This document shows positions 1 to 6,114 of a stretch of DNA of 6,356 nucleotides, piece after piece. Positions within the stretch are counted from its first letter, which is position 1, and each line of letters starts with the position of its first letter. Both the position numbers and the translations under genes were made by a program. The notes under the pieces are model-generated. The model was given only the letters and a program-made list of their open reading frames with translations. It was not told the DNA's origin and searched no databases. The DNA is from Phocaeicola plebeius. GTDB lineage: Bacteria > Bacteroidota > Bacteroidia > Bacteroidales > Bacteroidaceae. The stretch covers positions 1 to 6,356 of the forward strand of contig SFDG01000111.1 of the NCBI GenBank assembly GCA_004558305.1, given 5' to 3'.

Positions 1-710
1 TCGAAATAGACTTCCGTTTCTGCCGGCAGGTAGGTTTCCCCCTTCTGGAGCGGCTGGATCTGGAAGAAGCGGTTGGCTCCCACTTCCCAGTCTTCGATGG
101 CACCGGTCACCGTATTGATAGCCACAAACTTGTAATCAAACGGCGACTGAGCCATCAGGCGGGTCGCATCGAGCGTCAGGTGCCATACATTCGGCTGCAC
201 TTCGTGCAACCGACGCGCCCGCTTCGGATCCCACTGGCCCAGGACACTACAGCTGCCGATGATGCCCAATGCCTGCTTCTTCTGACGCAGACCCGGACAC
301 AAGGCACGGAACGTGACGCAACTCTCCACGTTCTCCTGCAACCACCGCGGCATCTCGCGCTGGTAAATACCGTTGAAGGCGGAACTGTACTTGTAGGCTT
401 TCAACGGCAGGTCGCGCCATGCGTCGTTCAATATATAATGTGACTGCAGCACATTGCCGGGATAGAAAGAATGAGGAATGGCTCCCAACTCTTTTCTCAC
501 ACACGTATCGTTCCTGTAAATGGCATAGCGATAACAGATAGCGGTCGTACTGTCGGTCGGGGCAATGCTATCGGTCGGATGGTAGTCGCAATCCCCTTGC
601 CAGACCTGTCCGTCGAGGGTATAAAGTTCGACCTCGACTTCATTTTCCAGAATGACGCGGACGGTCTCACCCCAAACAGTGTGGTAAGGTATTCGAAATG
701 TCAGTTTCAT
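1..710 (-). CDS. malQ: 4-alpha-glucanotransferase with N-terminal CBM20 starch-binding domains (partial, 3' end outside window)
   Basis: The minus-strand frame from the ATG at 710-708 is open for 236 codons to the window edge, so only the N-terminal part is present. It begins MKLTFRIPYHTVWGETVRVI and carries two starch-binding modules of the CBM20 type. The first spans about residues 1-110. The second spans about 125-236 and shows LGIIGSCSVLGQWDP (about 150-165), PNVWHLTLD, FDYKFVAIN and EDWEVGANR, which are the usual CBM20 core strands with aromatic ligand sites. In Bacteroidales this layout fronts a GH77 4-alpha-glucanotransferase (amylomaltase, plant DPE2-like) that transfers glucan chains between maltodextrins in the cytoplasm. 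No signal peptide is visible, which fits. The GH77 catalytic domain lies outside the window, so the enzyme call rests on the CBM20 pair and the known family layout. The gene lies downstream of gyrB on the same strand but has its own promoter element. Confidence 0.85.
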   Translation of the reverse strand, partial: MKLTFRIPYHTVWGETVRVILENEVEVELYTLDGQVWQGDCDYHPTDSIAPTDSTTAICYRYAIYRNDTCVRKELGAIPHSFYPGNVLQSHYILNDAWRDLPLKAYKYSSAFNGIYQREMPRWLQENVESCVTFRALCPGLRQKKQALGIIGSCSVLGQWDPKRARRLHEVQPNVWHLTLDATRLMAQSPFDYKFVAINTVTGAIEDWEVGANRFFQIQPLQKGETYLPAETEVYF

Positions 711-743
711 GGGTATAGAAATTTTGGTTCTTATTGTTTTCCC

Positions 744-751
744 CAAAAGTA
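744..751 (-). promoter_or_regulatory. Probable promoter -7 element of malQ
   Basis: On the minus strand this reads TACTTTTG, an exact match to the Bacteroidota -7 consensus TAnnTTTG, 33 bases upstream of the malQ start codon. I find no good TTTG -33 partner at the expected 19-22 base distance, so the element is only moderately supported. Transcription would start near 737 and give a leader of about 27 bases. Confidence 0.5.
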
Positions 752-866
752 ATGAAAAAAACGACTACTTGACGCTTCTTAGAGAAAAATATAAAGACAA
801 AAACGGAGAAAATGCCCTTACAAGGTCCAGAGGGGCGATGGAGGCTGCCAAAAATAGAAACAGAAA

Positions 867-897
867 AGTCCCGGAAATCCTTCGGACTCCCGGGACT
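867..897 (-). terminator. Rho-independent terminator after gyrB
   Basis: AGTCCCGG (867-874) pairs with CCGGGACT (890-897), and an inner TCC/GGA pairing tightens the loop. On the minus strand the stem is followed by T-rich sequence (complement of 850-866). It lies 58 bases past the gyrB stop codon and ahead of the malQ promoter element, so it most likely ends the gyrB transcript. A smaller hairpin, CCTCG (900-904) with CGAGG (916-920), sits just before it. The 244-base gap between gyrB and malQ holds only these elements and no credible gene. Confidence 0.8.
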
Positions 898-954
898 GAC
901 CTCGATTGTAAGATGCGAGGAAGAAAAAAATGATGATTAAAAAAACACGTCCGC

Positions 955-2812
955 TTATGCGTCGATGTTGGCATAAGTGGCGTTCTGCTCGATGAACTCA
1001 CGGCGCGGACCGACATCGTCCCCCATCAGCATGGAGAAGATGTAGTCGGCATCGGCGGCATTCTCGATGCTGACCTGTTTCAGGATGCGCGTCTCGGGGT
1101 TCATGGTAGTTTCCCACAGCTGTTCGGGATTCATTTCACCCAAACCTTTGTAACGCTGGGTATGGATGCCGTTTTCCGTTCCGTCGCCGTACTGCTGCAT
1201 AAAGGCCAGGCGTTCTTCATCGTTGTAGCAATACTTGCTGATCTTGCCTTTGCTGCACTTGTACAGCGGCGGGTTGGCGATGTACAGATGGCCGCCTTGA
1301 ATCACTTCTGGCATATAACGATAGAAAAGCGTCATGATAAGGGTGTCGATGTGAGAGCCATCGACATCGGCATCGGTCATGATGATGACCTTGTAATAAC
1401 GCAGTTTCTCGATGTTGGCCTTCTTGCTGTCATCATCGCCGTCGACACCGAAGCGGACACCCAGTGCCTGGATGATGTTGTTCACCTCGTCACTTTCGAA
1501 TGCCTTGTGCCACATGGCCTTTTCCACATTCAGAATCTTACCTCTCAACGGCAGGATGGCCTGGAACTGGCGGCTGCGTCCTTGCTTGGCTGAACCGCCG
1601 GCCGAGTCTCCCTCGACGAGGAACAGTTCACATTCTTCCGGCTGACGGCTGGAGCAGTCGGCCAACTTGCCCGGCAGTCCACCGCCTCCCATCGGACTCT
1701 TGCGCTGAACGGACTCGCGTGCCTTGCGGGCAGCGATACGGGCGGTAGCAGCCAGCACCACCTTATCGACAATGGTCTTCGCTTCCTTGGGATGTTCCTC
1801 CAGGTAATTGGTCAGTGCCTCACCGACCGCCTGGTTCACCGCACCGCTCACCCACCTTGGCCTTTTCAAGGGCCTTGCTGTCTTCGGCATATTTCTTCAG
1901 TACACGGGTCAGTGCCGTACGGAAGCCGGCCTCGTGCGTCCCGCCTTCGATGGTATTGATGTTGTTGACATAGGAATGCAGGTTTTCACGGAATCCCGTA
2001 TTGTACATGATGGCACATTCGATGGGAATTCCCTGCTTTTCGGTGTTGAGATAGATGACATCCTCAATCAGGGGAGCATTGTTCGAGTTGAGGAAACGTA
2101 CAAACTCCTTCACACCTTCTTCCGAATGGAAGACTTCCTGTTTGTACGAGCCGTCTTCTTCCGTCACCCGCTTGTCGGTCAGCGTAATCGTGATGCCCTT
2201 GTTCAGGTAGGCCAGCTCACGCATACGGGCCTGGAGGATGCTGTATTTGTATTCCGTCACCGTAAAGATGCTGTTGTCCGGCCAGAAAGTCTGGCGCGTA
2301 CCGGTCAGTTCGGTGGTCCCTACTTCCTTCACGGCATACAGCGGTTTGCCGCACTCGTATTCCTGCTGGTAAATCTTCCCGTTCCGGAACACGTTGGTCA
2401 GCATGTGTTTCGACAAGGCGTTGACACACGAAACACCCACACCGTGCAGACCGCCGGACACCTTGTAGGACCCTTTGTCGAACTTACCTCCGGCATGGAG
2501 CACGGTCATGACGACCTCCAAGGCCGACTTCTTTTCTTTCTCGTGCATGTCTACCGGAATGCCTCGACCATTGTCCTGGACGGTAATGGAGTTGTCTTCG
2601 TTGATGGTCACCTCGATATGCGTACAATAACCGGCGAGGGCTTCGTCGATGGAGTTGTCGACCACTTCGTACACCAAGTGGTGCAGACCCTTCTCACTGA
2701 TATCGCCGATATACATGGCAGGACGCTTACGCACAGCTTCCAGCCCTTCCAGGACCTGGATACTGCTGGCAGAGTAGTTGCTCCCGCCTTTAGGTGTCAG
2801 TTCTTCACTCAT
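955..2812 (-). pseudogene. gyrB: DNA gyrase subunit B, broken by an internal out-of-frame deletion
   Basis: This is the ATPase/TOPRIM subunit of DNA gyrase, which with GyrA introduces negative supercoils. The 5' piece (2812 to about 1853) encodes the GHKL ATPase: catalytic E49 and N53 in EVVDNSIDEA, DNGRGIP (80-86) and GLHGVG (121-126). The 3' piece (about 1851 to 955) encodes the TOPRIM domain (EGDSAGGSA, PLRGKIL, DADVDGSH) and the YKGLGEMN tail, ending NATYANIDA. The two pieces are in different frames. The 5' frame runs through LEKAKV and then reaches a stop at 1820-1822; the 3' frame resumes at VSGAVNQAV. From family knowledge about 35 residues are missing between them, including the GDDFREG stretch and the QTK loop whose Gln and Lys contact ATP. 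The pieces total about 618 codons. I chose the ATG at 2812 because the protein then starts MSEEL like Bacteroides GyrB and because the promoter -7 box overlaps the alternative TTG at 2848. Since gyrB is essential, the break is either an assembly error or implies another intact copy. Confidence 0.93.
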
Positions 2813-2845
2813 TTTACTATAAATCTGTTCTGTTTTTATCGTGTT

Positions 2846-2853
2846 CAAAGTTA
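2846..2853 (-). promoter_or_regulatory. gyrB promoter -7 element
   Basis: The minus strand reads TAACTTTG, matching TAnnTTTG, with transcription expected to begin near 2840, about 28 bases before the ATG at 2812. This rules out the upstream in-frame TTG at 2848. No clear TTTG -33 box is found at normal spacing; that position is occupied by a hairpin (2855-2883). Confidence 0.6.
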
Positions 2854-2854
2854 C

Positions 2855-2883
2855 AAAAAAACTTCGAGACGAAGCCCTTTTTT
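2855..2883. terminator. Bidirectional terminator-like hairpin immediately upstream of the gyrB promoter
   Basis: A7 (2855-2861), CTTCG (2862-2866), loop AGA, CGAAG (2870-2874), CCC, T6 (2878-2883). On the minus strand it reads CTTCG-TCT-CGAAG followed by seven T, with the flanking G and A runs able to extend the stem by G-T and A-T pairs. It could catch read-through from rpsT before gyrB. It also abuts the gyrB -7 box, so a role in gyrB control is possible. Confidence 0.45.
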
Positions 2884-2933
2884 CTGATAAAAATTCCGCA
2901 GACCGGCCTCCCTCCTACCGTCCGGACAGACAA

Positions 2934-2963
2934 AAGGCTGAACCAATCTCTTGATTCAGCCTT
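2934..2963 (-). terminator. Rho-independent terminator of rpsT
   Basis: AAGGCTGAA (2934-2942) pairs perfectly with TTCAGCCTT (2955-2963). Past one mismatch, a further CAA/TTG pairing closes on a four-base TCTC loop. On the minus strand the stem runs into TTTTGTCTG. It starts 24 bases after the rpsT stop codon. Confidence 0.85.
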
Positions 2964-2986
2964 ATATCTTTTAAGCAAGCAATTAC

Positions 2987-3241
2987 TTAACCCAACTTGG
3001 CGATGTGAGCAGCCAGCTTAGACTTCAAGTTAGCAGCCTTGTTCTTGTGGATAATGTTGCGCTTTGCCAACTTATCCAAAATCTTCTGCACATTCGGGAA
3101 CAAAGCGATAGCTTCGTTCTTGTCAGTAACTGCGCGGAGTTTCTTCACTGCATTACGCATGGTCTTTGCATAATATCTGTTGTGAAGTCTTCTCTTTTCT
3201 TCCTGTCTGATTCTCTTAATAGATGATTTGTGATTTGCCAT
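2987..3241 (-). CDS. rpsT: 30S ribosomal protein S20
   Basis: Complete 84-residue protein, the usual length for S20. It begins MANHKSSIKRIRQEEKRR, followed by the conserved NRYYAKTMRNAVKKLR helix and the basic C-terminal segment IHKNKAANLKSKLAAHIAKLG. S20 is a primary 16S rRNA-binding protein, a three-helix bundle that joins early in 30S assembly. Lys and Arg are abundant throughout, as expected for rRNA contact. The ATG at 3241 gives the canonical MANHKS start. It lies 42 bases downstream of tRNA-Glu on the same strand with no terminator between, so the two are probably made from one primary transcript that starts near 3411 and is then processed. A strong terminator follows. Identification is secure. 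Confidence 0.98.
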   Translation of the reverse strand: MANHKSSIKRIRQEEKRRLHNRYYAKTMRNAVKKLRAVTDKNEAIALFPNVQKILDKLAKRNIIHKNKAANLKSKLAAHIAKLG

Positions 3242-3283
3242 CTCGACTAATCTTTAATATGTTCGTGATTTCTGTTTATTATG

Positions 3284-3355
3284 TAGCCCGTGGGAGAATC
3301 GAACTCCCCTTTCAAGAATGAAAATCTTGCGTCCTAACCGATAGACGAACGGGCC
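3284..3355 (-). tRNA. tRNA-Glu (anticodon UUC)
   Basis: On the minus strand the 72-base gene folds into a full cloverleaf. It has acceptor GGCCCGT/ACGGGCT (first pair G-U), a D arm starting GTCT, anticodon stem CAAGA/TCTTG around loop TTTTCAT (anticodon TTC), a four-base variable loop AAAG and T arm GGGAG-TTCGATT-CTCCC. The discriminator base is A. The 3' CCA is not encoded (the next bases are CAT), so CCA must be added enzymatically. It sits directly ahead of rpsT. Confidence 0.96.
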
Positions 3356-3416
3356 TTCCTTCTCAGGCTTCTTCCACCTGAACCGCCTACGAAACCATTG
3401 TTCTCGTTTGCGGATG

Positions 3417-3447
3417 CAAAGGTAGGAAGAATTTTCATTCTGCCAAA
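3417..3447 (-). promoter_or_regulatory. Promoter of the tRNA-Glu - rpsT transcript
   Basis: On the minus strand TTTG (3447-3444) is followed after exactly 19 bases by TACCTTTG (3424-3417), matching the Bacteroidota primary sigma factor consensus TTTG-N19-TAnnTTTG. The predicted start, near 3411, lies about 55 bases before the mature tRNA 5' end. This is the best promoter in the window, as expected for a stable RNA and ribosomal protein unit. Confidence 0.8.
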
Positions 3448-3501
3448 ATATTTAAGCGAAAAATTTTTCAGGACTTTGTTTTTTCTTCTTCCCGATTGAT
3501 G

Positions 3502-3509
3502 TACCTTTG
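3502..3509 (+). promoter_or_regulatory. recO promoter -7 element
   Basis: TACCTTTG matches TAnnTTTG and is identical to the divergent tRNA-Glu -7 box. A TTTG at 3475-3478 lies 23 bases upstream, longer than the usual spacing. Only eight bases separate the box from the recO ATG (3518), so the mRNA would have almost no 5' leader. Confidence 0.55.
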
Positions 3510-3517
3510 TCCTCGCT

Positions 3518-4243
3518 ATGTTACAGAAGTTACAAGGTATCGTTTTATGCATGTTGAAATACAGTGACAAGTCGAACATTGTCCGTATTTACACGCGGCA
3601 GGAAGGGCAGCAGTCGTTCCTGATACCGGCTGCACGTTCACGGAAATCTACCGTGAGCAGCGTCCTTTTCCAGCCCCTTTCATTGGTGGAATTTGAATCG
3701 GATGTCCGGCCGAAGTCGGGCCTGCATCCCATCCGGGAAGCCAGGGTCTGGCAGCCTTTGCTGTCCGTGCCTTATCACCCGTTCAAGTCGGGCATCGCCT
3801 TGTTTCTGGCGGAATTCCTCCATCGGACGCTGAACGGAGAGGTAGACAACCAACCGCTGTTCGACTACCTGGTCCATTCGGTGCTGTGGCTGGATGCCTG
3901 CGAAGGGCACTTCGCCAATTTCCACCTGGTCTTTCTCATGCGGCTCACCCGTTTCCTGGGGATGTACCCCAACACGGAAGATTTCCAGGAGGGCGATTGC
4001 TTCGACCTGCTCAATGCCTGCTTTTCTTCTGTTCCGCCCGCTCACGGACTGTTCCTCTCTCCCGACGAAGCGTCCAGGGTCTGCTCGCTGCTGCGGATGA
4101 AATACGAAACCATGCACCTGTTTGCCATGAACCGAGAGGAACGGAACCGGTGCCTCGACATCATCTGCCGCTACTATCGCCTTCATCTTCCGGATTTCCC
4201 GGAACTGAAATCTATTGACGTACTCAAAGAATTGTTCACATAA
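3518..4243 (+). CDS. recO: DNA repair protein RecO
   Basis: Complete 241-residue protein, the usual RecO length. RecO binds single-stranded DNA and anneals strands. With RecR it helps RecA replace SSB at gaps in the RecF pathway. The N-terminal OB-fold region (about 1-80) starts MLQKLQGIVLCMLKYSDKSN and shows FLIPAARSRKSTVSSVLFQP. The helical C-terminal part has FKSGIALFLAEFLHR, FANFHLVFLMRLTRFLGMYPN and MKYETMHLF, and ends LPDFPELKSIDVLKELFT, all typical of Bacteroidales RecO. As is common in Bacteroidota, it lacks the four-cysteine zinc site seen in some RecO proteins. The ATG at 3518 gives the conserved MLQK start and lies only eight bases after the -7 box. The permease gene starts 16 bases downstream with no terminator, so the two are probably co-transcribed, although they have no obvious shared function. 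Confidence 0.95.
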   Translation: MLQKLQGIVLCMLKYSDKSNIVRIYTRQEGQQSFLIPAARSRKSTVSSVLFQPLSLVEFESDVRPKSGLHPIREARVWQPLLSVPYHPFKSGIALFLAEFLHRTLNGEVDNQPLFDYLVHSVLWLDACEGHFANFHLVFLMRLTRFLGMYPNTEDFQEGDCFDLLNACFSSVPPAHGLFLSPDEASRVCSLLRMKYETMHLFAMNREERNRCLDIICRYYRLHLPDFPELKSIDVLKELFT

Positions 4244-4259
4244 ACCATAGTTATGAATT

Positions 4260-5498
4260 ATGAAAGAAATGCTGGATTTGGTGAATGAAATGTCACCTTA
4301 TATATTATTAGGTTTTCTTTTGGCGGGTCTTTTGCATGCCTTTGTCCCCAATCGCCTCTACCGCCGGTATTTGGGAGGCAGCTCCTTCCGTTCGGTGGTC
4401 AATGCTACCCTCTTGGGGATTCCGCTGCCGCTTTGTTCCTGCGGTGTATTGCCGACCGCCATGTCGCTCCGCAAGGAAGGTGCGTCTCAGGGGGCAACTG
4501 CTGCTTTCCTGATTGCCACGCCGCAGACAGGCATCGATTCCATCCTCGCCACCTATGCCATGATGGGTCTCCCGTTTGCCTTGTTCCGCCCGGCAGCTGC
4601 CCTGGTGACTGCACTGGCAGGTGGTGCCTTTGTCAGCCGGCTGGCTCCCGCTCATGAGGAAGCGGCGGCAGGCACCTGCCCTACTGCCTCCTGCTGCGGG
4701 GGCAAGAAGACGGGCTTTATCGGGAAATTGACCGCTGCCTTGCAGTATGCCTTCATCGAAATGATGCAGGACATCGGCCGTTGGCTGGCCGTCGGACTAC
4801 TGGTAGCTGGCCTGATCACGGTCTTCGTACCCTCTTCGTTTTTCGCATTGTTCGCCGACAAGCCACTCCTGAGCATGCTGCTCGTACTGGTCGTTGCCGT
4901 ACCGATGTACCTGTGTGCCACCGGTTCGATTCCCATTGCCGTAGCCTTGCTGTTGAAAGGACTTTCTCCTGGCACGGCACTGGTACTGCTCATGGCCGGG
5001 CCTGCGGTCAATGTTGCCTCCCTGCTGGTCATCAGTAAAGTCATGGGACGGAAAACCATGTTGCTCTATCTGGTCTCGATTGTCGGCGGGGCCATTCTCT
5101 GCGGGTGTGGGATGGACTACCTGCTGCCACGCGATTGGTTCCTGCTGCCCGTACAGCACTTGCAGACATGCTGTACGGCCTCCACCAGCTATTTCCACAT
5201 CGGCTGTTCCCTCCTGTTGGGAGGACTACTTGTACATGCCCTTACCCGCCGGTACCTGCTCCGCCGCACTCCCGACCACTGTTGCTGCCAGGAATGCCAC
5301 GAAGAAGGACTGGTCGTGCAGGTGGAGGGCATGTCGTGCAACCATTGCAAGGCGAATGTCGAGAAGGTAATCCTCCGGCTGGAAGGAGTGACATCAGTCA
5401 CTGCGGACTTACAGACGGGGCGGTGTGTCATTCAAGGGCAAACTACCTTGGATGCCGTCCGCCAGGCAGTGGAAAGCATCGGGTTCTCGGTCCGTTAA
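4260..5498 (+). CDS. SO_0444-type (ArsP_1/DUF318) permease with C-terminal HMA domain, probable Cu/Zn efflux
   Basis: 412-residue inner-membrane protein. Hydrophobic segments by eye lie near 12-29, 46-68, 78-105, 108-127, 172-192, 203-232, 236-258, 266-286 and 311-328. Two matching motifs mark the permease repeats: PLPLCSCGVLPTA (55-67) and MYLCATGSIPIA (216-227), the latter followed by AGPAVN (246-251). These are typical of the PF03773 permeases, including the SO_0444 Cu/Zn efflux group. A loop with CPTASCCGG (140-148) and a His/Cys cluster HCCCQECH (340-347) could hold metal. Residues 350-412 form a heavy-metal-associated domain with GMSCNHC (357-363), the CxxC pair being Cys360 and Cys363. 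The protein probably exports a thiophilic metal, with the HMA domain passing or sensing the ion; the substrate is inference. The ATG at 4260 keeps MKEMLDLVNEMSPYILLGF. An ATG at 4253 is in another frame. It follows recO by 16 bases and its stop overlaps that of the convergent regulator gene. Confidence 0.85.
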   Translation: MKEMLDLVNEMSPYILLGFLLAGLLHAFVPNRLYRRYLGGSSFRSVVNATLLGIPLPLCSCGVLPTAMSLRKEGASQGATAAFLIATPQTGIDSILATYAMMGLPFALFRPAAALVTALAGGAFVSRLAPAHEEAAAGTCPTASCCGGKKTGFIGKLTAALQYAFIEMMQDIGRWLAVGLLVAGLITVFVPSSFFALFADKPLLSMLLVLVVAVPMYLCATGSIPIAVALLLKGLSPGTALVLLMAGPAVNVASLLVISKVMGRKTMLLYLVSIVGGAILCGCGMDYLLPRDWFLLPVQHLQTCCTASTSYFHIGCSLLLGGLLVHALTRRYLLRRTPDHCCCQECHEEGLVVQVEGMSCNHCKANVEKVILRLEGVTSVTADLQTGRCVIQGQTTLDAVRQAVESIGFSVR

Positions 5499-6011
5499 TC
5501 TGCCACAGGAATCTGAATCTCCGTGAGCCACTCCGACTCGTCTTCCTTGTTCCAAGGTCCGTCGATGTAGCAGAAGCGCGGACTGGCTGTCAGCTGCAGC
5601 TGATGCTCCTCCACGTACTGCAAGGCTTGAATCATCGTTTCCGAAAAGGTCGAATAGGGGCCCTGGTACGAAAAGCACAGGGCCTTCTCAATGGCCGGTG
5701 CTTCATAAAACGTCAGCAACGGGGTGTCCGCGTGCCACTCGCCCACTGCCTCACAATACTCCACATCTATATTCGTATCTTTGTGTTCCGCATCGTGCTC
5801 GATGGTATATTTCAGCCAAAGACAATCCCAACCGTTTCAGATGCAGGATGGTTCCCATCTGCTGGAACTGTTCCAGCGAATAGTAGCGGTAACCAGTCCA
5901 TTCATCGGTTGCATCGGGTACCAGGAGTCCCATTTCATCGTAATGCCGCAAGGTCTTTACCGTCACCCTGCATAGCTTTGAAAATTCTCCGATTTTTAAT
6001 TTCTTGTTCAT
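5495..6011 (-). pseudogene. MerR-family regulator with GyrI-like effector-binding domain, broken by an internal deletion
   Basis: The 5' frame (6011 down to about 5802) encodes a MerR winged helix-turn-helix: MNKKLKIGEFSKLCRVTVKT, then LRHYDEMGLL and the wing TGYRYYS (39-45), continuing to LSLAEIYH at residue 70. It then runs 16 more codons to a stop at 5751-5753. In a second frame, TIEHDAEHKDTNIDVEYCEA (starting at 5806) is the middle of a GyrI-like (BmrR C-terminal type) ligand domain. It continues through ALCFSYQGPYSTFSETM and PWNKEDESEWLTEIQIPVAD to the stop at 5495. Joined, the pieces give about 173 residues against roughly 260-280 for such regulators. About 90-110 residues are missing: the dimerisation helix and the first half of the ligand domain. 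Intact relatives bind small, often lipophilic cations and activate efflux genes. This copy could at most make a DNA-binding fragment. It has its own promoter and converges with the permease. Confidence 0.88.
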
Positions 6012-6059
6012 AGTCTCTCGTTCTTCCTGTCATTGCGCAATCATTCAGAATCACGACGA

Positions 6060-6093
6060 CAAAGATAAGGCCTCCCCCAAGGTACGAGTCAAA
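6060..6093 (-). promoter_or_regulatory. Promoter of the merR-like gene, with long spacer
   Basis: On the minus strand TTTG (6093-6090) is followed after 22 bases by TATCTTTG (6067-6060), a match to TAnnTTTG. The start codon is 49 bases further on. The spacer is longer than the 19 bases seen at tRNA-Glu and contains an imperfect dyad, CCT-N6-AGG. Lengthened spacers with a dyad are a known mark of MerR-controlled promoters, so autoregulation is possible. Confidence 0.5.
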
Positions 6094-6114
6094 CAATTCC
6101 GTGATTTTTTTCTA

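Noticed and set aside
709..933. A 74-codon plus-strand frame in the malQ-gyrB gap
   Set aside because: Lys/Arg-rich with no recognisable features; it runs through the gyrB terminator and the malQ promoter element.
2813..2848. Upstream in-frame TTG start for gyrB adding 12 residues
   Set aside because: It overlaps the -7 box TAACTTTG, so it would lie upstream of the transcription start; the MSEEL start at 2812 matches relatives.
1808..2887. A 359-codon open frame on the plus strand opposite gyrB
   Set aside because: It lies wholly antisense to a well-conserved gyrB, matches no family I recognise, and is explained by the codon composition of the opposite strand.
3334..3579. An 81-codon minus-strand frame over tRNA-Glu and the start of recO
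   Set aside because: It overlaps the tRNA, both divergent promoters and the recO start, and resembles no known protein.
5105..6013. A 302-codon plus-strand frame spanning the permease end and the merR-like gene
   Set aside because: It is out of frame with the permease and antisense to the regulator, with a low-complexity Arg/Pro-rich composition typical of shadow frames.
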